This document shows positions 5,082 to 8,662 of a stretch of 8,662 bases of DNA, piece by piece (the first letter of the stretch is position 1; the number at the start of each line of letters is the position of its first letter). The stretch comes from an uncultured Collinsella sp. (GTDB taxonomy: Bacteria; Actinomycetota; Coriobacteriia; Coriobacteriales; Coriobacteriaceae): assembly GCA_900544755.1 (NCBI GenBank), contig UQWQ01000079.1, forward strand, positions 1-8,662, in the 5' to 3' direction. The notes below the pieces were generated by a model, which saw only the letters and a list, made by a program, of their open reading frames with translations, had not been told where the DNA came from and made no database searches. The position numbers and the translations under genes were made by a program.

Positions 5082-5801
5082 CTACAGTTGACGTAGGCCC
5101 TCTTCGAGACCGGTCTTGCTGTCGGTCTTCTCGTCGCGCATCTTGATGACGCGGGCGGGGACACCGGCGACGACGGCACCGGCGGGGACATCCTCGACGC
5201 ATACGGCACCAGCGGCGACGACAGCGCCCTTGCCCACGCGTACGCCTTCCAAGACCACGGCGTTGGCGCCGATCATGACATCGTCTTCGATGACAACGGG
5301 CGTAGCGCTAGCGGGCTCCACAACGCCTGCCAGCACGGTACCGGCGCCGATGTGGCAGTTCTTGCCCACGGTGGCACGGCCGCCCAGCACGGCGCCCATG
5401 TCGATCATGGAGCCTTCGCCAATGACGGAGCCGATGTTGATGATGGCGCCCATCATGATGACGGCGCGGTCGCCGATCTCGACGCGGTCGCGGATGATCG
5501 CCCCCGGCTCGATACGGGCGTTGATGCCCTTAAGGTCGAGCATGGGTACGGCGGAGTTGCGGCAATCGTTCTCCACGTCAAAGTACTCGATAGAATCGAC
5601 GTTAGCGTCGAGGATTGCCTTGAGCTCATCCCAATCGCCAAAGACGGTCTTGCCGTGGCAATCGCCGTAGACACGCGCGTCGCCCCACTGGACCTCCGTA
5701 TCGGGCTTCTCGCGTACGTACAGTTTGACGGGCGTCTTCTTGGGCGCGGTGGCGATGTAGTTGATAATCTCCTGTGCATCCATCTCGGCTGCGTTGCTCA
5801 T
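5082..5801 (-). CDS. dapH: Tetrahydrodipicolinate N-acetyltransferase
   Basis: A 239-residue cytosolic enzyme that transfers an acetyl group from acetyl-CoA to tetrahydrodipicolinate in the acetylase branch of lysine/diaminopimelate synthesis. An N-terminal alpha/beta region (about 1-90) carries YFDVENDCRNSAVPMLDLKG. It is followed by a left-handed beta-helix of hexapeptide repeats (about 95-215), with IEPGAIIRDRVEIGD, MGAIINIGSVIGEGSMIDMGAVLGGRA and the AGVPARVIK end. This wording and length fit DapH rather than the longer succinyl-dependent DapD. The tail from about 221 is short and charged. The ATG at 5801 has AAGGAG nine bases upstream. It is the last gene of the lysA-dapA-dapB-dapH operon, 39 bases after dapB, and converges on the nucleoid-associated protein gene. 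Confidence 0.94.
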   Translation of the reverse strand: MSNAAEMDAQEIINYIATAPKKTPVKLYVREKPDTEVQWGDARVYGDCHGKTVFGDWDELKAILDANVDSIEYFDVENDCRNSAVPMLDLKGINARIEPGAIIRDRVEIGDRAVIMMGAIINIGSVIGEGSMIDMGAVLGGRATVGKNCHIGAGTVLAGVVEPASATPVVIEDDVMIGANAVVLEGVRVGKGAVVAAGAVCVEDVPAGAVVAGVPARVIKMRDEKTDSKTGLEEGLRQL

Positions 5802-5840
5802 TTGCTGTCTCTCCTTTGGGTGGATTTGGTTGATGCCGGG

Positions 5841-6581
5841 TTAGGCAAACATGACCTGGTCAAACGTGTAGAAGCCGGGCTCGCAGGTGACGAGCTTTTG
5901 AGCGGCGGCCAGAGCGCCGTTGACAAAGATCTGACGGCTCGTGGCGCGATGCGCGAGCGTGACTTCTTCGTCCTGGCCAAAGAAACTCACTTCGTGTACG
6001 CCGGCGACCGTGCCGCCGCGCAGCGAGTGCATGCCGATCTCCTTGGGGTCACGCGCGCCGCACATGCCCTCGCGGCCATAGACGGGGTGGTAACCTGCCT
6101 CGGGCTCGGCTTCGACGACGGCATCGAGCAGCAGCTTGGCGGTACCGCTGGGGGCGTCGACCTTTTGGTTGTGGTGCGTCTCGACGATCTCGCAGTCAAA
6201 GCCGGGCAGCTCGCGCGTGGCCTGGGCCACCAGATGACGCAGGGCTGCGATGCCGATGGAGTAGTTGCCGGAGTGCATGACGCGGGCGTCCTGACCTAGC
6301 TCGCGCAGGCGATCCATCTGCTCGGGCGTATAGCCCGTGGTGCCCGAGACCAACGCCGCGTCCGTACGCTCGACATAGGCAACGACGGCATCGAAGGTCA
6401 CGACGTTCGAGAAGTCGATGATCACGTCGGCTGCCGGGGCGCTCTCGAGCTCGGTCAGGTCAAAACCGATCTGGGCGACGATGTCGAAAACGGGCCGGCC
6501 GGCGGCGTCGACAATGCCCTCGGCGGTAGTGCGGATGAGCGAGCCCATACGGCCCGTTCCCATAATGACAGTCTTAATCAA
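5841..6581 (-). CDS. dapB: 4-hydroxy-tetrahydrodipicolinate reductase
   Basis: A 246-residue NAD(P)H-dependent reductase that converts hydroxytetrahydrodipicolinate to tetrahydrodipicolinate, the second committed step of the pathway. Seen: nucleotide-binding GTGRMG (8-13), DFSN (56-59), SGTTG (79-83), and the catalytic/substrate block ETHHNQKVDAPSGTA, with His136 and Lys140 equivalent to E. coli His159 and Lys163; then GVHEVSF. The start is TTG at 6581: the next in-frame ATG is codon 7 and would remove the first beta strand of the Rossmann fold. The start overlaps the end of dapA by 8 bases, and a GGGAG site lies nine bases upstream inside dapA, pointing to translational coupling. Confidence 0.95.
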   Translation of the reverse strand: MIKTVIMGTGRMGSLIRTTAEGIVDAAGRPVFDIVAQIGFDLTELESAPAADVIIDFSNVVTFDAVVAYVERTDAALVSGTTGYTPEQMDRLRELGQDARVMHSGNYSIGIAALRHLVAQATRELPGFDCEIVETHHNQKVDAPSGTAKLLLDAVVEAEPEAGYHPVYGREGMCGARDPKEIGMHSLRGGTVAGVHEVSFFGQDEEVTLAHRATSRQIFVNGALAAAQKLVTCEPGFYTFDQVMFA

Positions 6582-7464
6582 GCAGACCAGCTCCCTTCAG
6601 AGCATCGGTGAGTGCAGCGCGTGTGTCGTTGGCCATGGGGCACAGCGGCATACGGTAGTTTGCCTCGATCACACCCATCTGTGCGAGCGCTTCCTTAACG
6701 GGGATGGGGTTGACCTCGCTAAAGAGGGCATTGATGAGCGGCTGGCCGGCAATTTGGATATCGCGGGCACGCGCCACGTCGCCGTCCAGATAGGCACGGC
6801 ACATGTCGTGCACGAGCTGCGGCTGAACGTCTGCCCACACGCTGATGGTGCCCGAGGCACCCAGGCTCATGAGCGGCACGGTAAGCGCGTCCTCGCCCGA
6901 GTACATGCGGAAGTCATCGGACAGCAGGTGGGCGATCTTGGCCGCGTAGGCGACGTTGCCCGAGGCCTCCTTGATGCCCATGATGTTGGGGTGCGCAGCC
7001 AAGCGCTCTACGTTGCGCTCGCTGATGCCGCAGCCGCAGCGGCCGGGGATGTTGTACAGGATGCAGGGGATGTCCACCGCGTCGGCAACGGTCTTAAAGT
7101 GCTGATAGATGCCCTCTTCGTTGGACTTGTTGTAGTAGGGGGTGATGAGCAGCAGACCGTCGGCGCCCAGGCCCTGGTAGGTGAGCGACTTGGTGAGCAT
7201 GGTCTGCGTGGAGTTGGAGCCCGAGCCGGCGATGACGGGGACGCGGCCCGCGACCTGCTTGACCACTGCGGCAACGACGGAGTTGTCCTCGTCGTCGGTC
7301 ATCGTGGCGCTCTCGCCGGTGGTGCCCAGAGTGAGGATGGCGTCGGTACCATTTTGCAGATGGAAATCGATAAGGCGCTCGAGCGCATCGAAGTCGACAC
7401 TGCCGTCTTTTTTAAACGGCGTCACAAGGGCGACGATTGAGCCCTCGAGATTGCGGATGTCCAT
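6574..7464 (-). CDS. dapA: 4-hydroxy-tetrahydrodipicolinate synthase
   Basis: A 296-residue (beta/alpha)8-barrel aldolase that condenses pyruvate and aspartate semialdehyde. Seen: GTTGES (47-52) with Thr48/Thr49, TPYYN with Tyr111, YNIPGRCG with Tyr137 and Arg142, and the Schiff-base Lys165 in GIKEASGN; these match E. coli Thr44/Thr45, Tyr107, Tyr133, Arg138 and Lys161. At the lysine allosteric site, Ser52, Ala53, Asn84 and Tyr110 are kept, but the positions of E. coli His53, His56 and Glu84 read Asp57, Asp60 and Thr88, so feedback inhibition by lysine may be weak or absent. The ATG at 7464 is chosen for its strong AAGGAG site and because the barrel starts here (NLEGSIVALVTPF). The reading frame is open upstream into lysA without a stop, so the protein may also be made as the C-terminal part of a fusion. 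The stop overlaps the dapB start. Confidence 0.95.
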   Translation of the reverse strand: MDIRNLEGSIVALVTPFKKDGSVDFDALERLIDFHLQNGTDAILTLGTTGESATMTDDEDNSVVAAVVKQVAGRVPVIAGSGSNSTQTMLTKSLTYQGLGADGLLLITPYYNKSNEEGIYQHFKTVADAVDIPCILYNIPGRCGCGISERNVERLAAHPNIMGIKEASGNVAYAAKIAHLLSDDFRMYSGEDALTVPLMSLGASGTISVWADVQPQLVHDMCRAYLDGDVARARDIQIAGQPLINALFSEVNPIPVKEALAQMGVIEANYRMPLCPMANDTRAALTDALKGAGLLD

Positions 7465-8662
7465 GTTCTTCTCCTTCGCTTCCGCGATTTGGATGCGCTT
7501 GTTCCATTGGGCGGCGACCGCCAGGCGCTCGTCCTGGGCACGATGGCGGGCAGTATCGGCGCGCGACTTGGCCAGCAGCTCGCGGCCGCACGGCAGCACG
7601 TCGAGCGTGGCAAAGTAATCGCCCGGGCGCTCGGCGCGGCGGATGAGGTCGGCCGAGCCATCGGGGCGCAGCAGCACCTCGGCGGAGCGCAGACGGCCGT
7701 TGTAGTTGTAGCCCATGGAGTAGCCATGGGCGCCCGTGTCGTGAATCACGAGTAGGTCGCCCATGTCGATATGCGGCAGCTCGCGATCGATGGCGAACTT
7801 GTCATTGTTCTCACACAGATTGCCCGTGATGTCGTAGGTGTCCGTAACGGGTGCTGCGGTCTTGTCGGCGCCACCCGGCTGTCCCATCACCGTAATGTGG
7901 TGGTAAGCGCCATACATGGCAGGACGGATCAGATCGACGGCGCTTGCGTCCACGCCGATATAGTCCTTGTAGATCTGCTTTTCGTGGATGGCCTTGGTCA
8001 CCAGGCAGCCGTAGGGGCCCATCATAAAGCGACCCATCTCGGTGCAAATCGCCACATCGCCCATGCCGGCGGGAACCAAGATCTCGTCGTAGGCCGCGTG
8101 TACGCCCTCGCCGATGGCACGGATGTCGTTAGCCTGCTGCTCGGGCAGGTAGGGGATACCCACACCGCCGGACAGATTGATAAAGGCGACATGTGCGCCC
8201 GTTTCACGCTCCAGGCGCACGGCAAGCTCAAAGAGGATGCGCGCAAGCTTGGGGTAGTAGTCGTTGGTGACGGTGTTGCTGACAAGGAATGCGTGGATGC
8301 CAAAGTCCTCGGCGCCCTTGGCCTTGAGCATGCGGAAGGCCTCGAAGAGCTGCTCGGTGGTCATGCCGTATTTGGAGTCGCCGGGGTTATCCATGATGCC
8401 GTTGGAGAGCTGGAATAGGCCGCCCGGATTAAAGCGGCAGCTGACCGTCTTGGGGATGGGTCCCGCAACGCGCTCAAAGAACTCGATGTGGCTGATGTCG
8501 TCAAAGTTGACGATGGCACCCAGCTTGTCGGCGAGCTCAAAGTCCGCCGCCGGTGTGTCGTTGGACGAGAACATGATGTCGTGTCCGGTGATGCCCAGCG
8601 AGCGGGCGATCATGAGCTCGGTATAGCTCGAGCAATCGCAGCCGCAGCCGTATTCGTTGAGA
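7465..8662 (-). CDS. lysA: Diaminopimelate decarboxylase (5' end cut by window edge; no own stop)
   Basis: About 399 codons of a PLP-dependent, alanine-racemase-fold decarboxylase that turns meso-diaminopimelate into lysine and CO2. The frame is open to the right edge, where it reads GCGCDCSSYTEL, so roughly the first 50-60 residues, including the PLP-binding lysine, lie outside. Seen: MFSSNDTPAADFELA, CRFNPGG, the phosphate-loop-like LSGGVGIPYLP, CTEMGRFMMGPYG, the active-site CENNDKFA (usual form CES.D), and YNYNGRLRSAEVLL. The wording differs from the common EPGR/CESGD type and fits a divergent LysA clade. The family-like part ends near 7594 (DYFATLDVL). About 43 further codons, rich in Ala, Arg, Glu and Lys, follow and join dapA in frame with no stop codon. 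Position in the operon supports the assignment. Confidence 0.9.
7471..7476 (-). promoter_or_regulatory. Ribosome binding site of dapA
   Basis: AAGGAG on the - strand, six bases before the ATG at 7464, within a run reading GAAGGAGAAG. It supports independent initiation of dapA even though the lysA frame runs straight through it. As coding sequence, the same bases give Lys-Glu in the lysA-dapA linker. Confidence 0.8.

Larger units (their letters stand above)
6574..8662 (-). other. Uninterrupted lysA-dapA reading frame (possible fusion protein)
   Basis: I re-read the - strand codons from 7560 to 7460 one by one: the frame passes AAG CGC ATC CAA ATC GCG GAA GCG AAG GAG AAG AAC ATG without a stop. 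The dapA ATG is in the same frame as lysA, so ribosomes ending lysA would have to continue into dapA. The product would be an N-terminal decarboxylase, a predicted helical linker of about 43 residues (ARHRAQDERLAVAAQW and neighbours), and a full DapA barrel, around 750 residues in all. A separate DapA from the internal start is also likely. A sequencing error that removed a lysA stop cannot be excluded from one sequence. Confidence 0.7.

Overview
The window is about 60% GC with dense short-gap gene packing. Its gene content (an acetylase-type lysine/diaminopimelate cluster, a fermentative L-lactate dehydrogenase, a 37-kDa nucleoid-associated protein) and codon style suggest an anaerobic high-GC Gram-positive. 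My best guess is a gut Coriobacteriia member such as Collinsella; this is inference from style and content, not a search.

Left part, + strand (1-4898): a structured leader (29-75) and an intrinsic-terminator hairpin (78-109) lie directly in front of a class I/II aminotransferase that resembles LL-diaminopimelate aminotransferase (128-1291). A 201-bp spacer with two tandem hairpins leads into L-lactate dehydrogenase (1493-2443), closed by a clear terminator (2475-2510). Next comes an isolated DUF2974-type alpha/beta-hydrolase (2558-3718), flanked on both sides by copies of one 31-bp palindromic repeat in direct orientation. The nucleoid-associated protein (3830-4834) follows, with its own strong terminator (4863-4898).

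Middle, 4899-5081: a gene-free spacer between convergent transcription units. It holds a 98-nt nested inverted repeat, a partly overlapping competing fold, and a perfect 12-bp hairpin directly behind dapH.

Right part, - strand (5082-8662): a lysine operon reading lysA-dapA-dapB-dapH from right to left. DapA makes hydroxytetrahydrodipicolinate, DapB reduces it, DapH N-acetylates tetrahydrodipicolinate, and LysA decarboxylates meso-diaminopimelate to lysine. The aminotransferase at 128-1291 could supply the missing transamination step. The deacetylase and epimerase are not in the window. The most striking feature is that the lysA frame has no stop codon and runs in frame, through a linker of about 43 codons, into dapA. 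dapA nevertheless keeps a strong Shine-Dalgarno site and an ATG, so the locus may make a LysA-DapA fusion, a free DapA, or both. lysA is cut by the right edge of the window.
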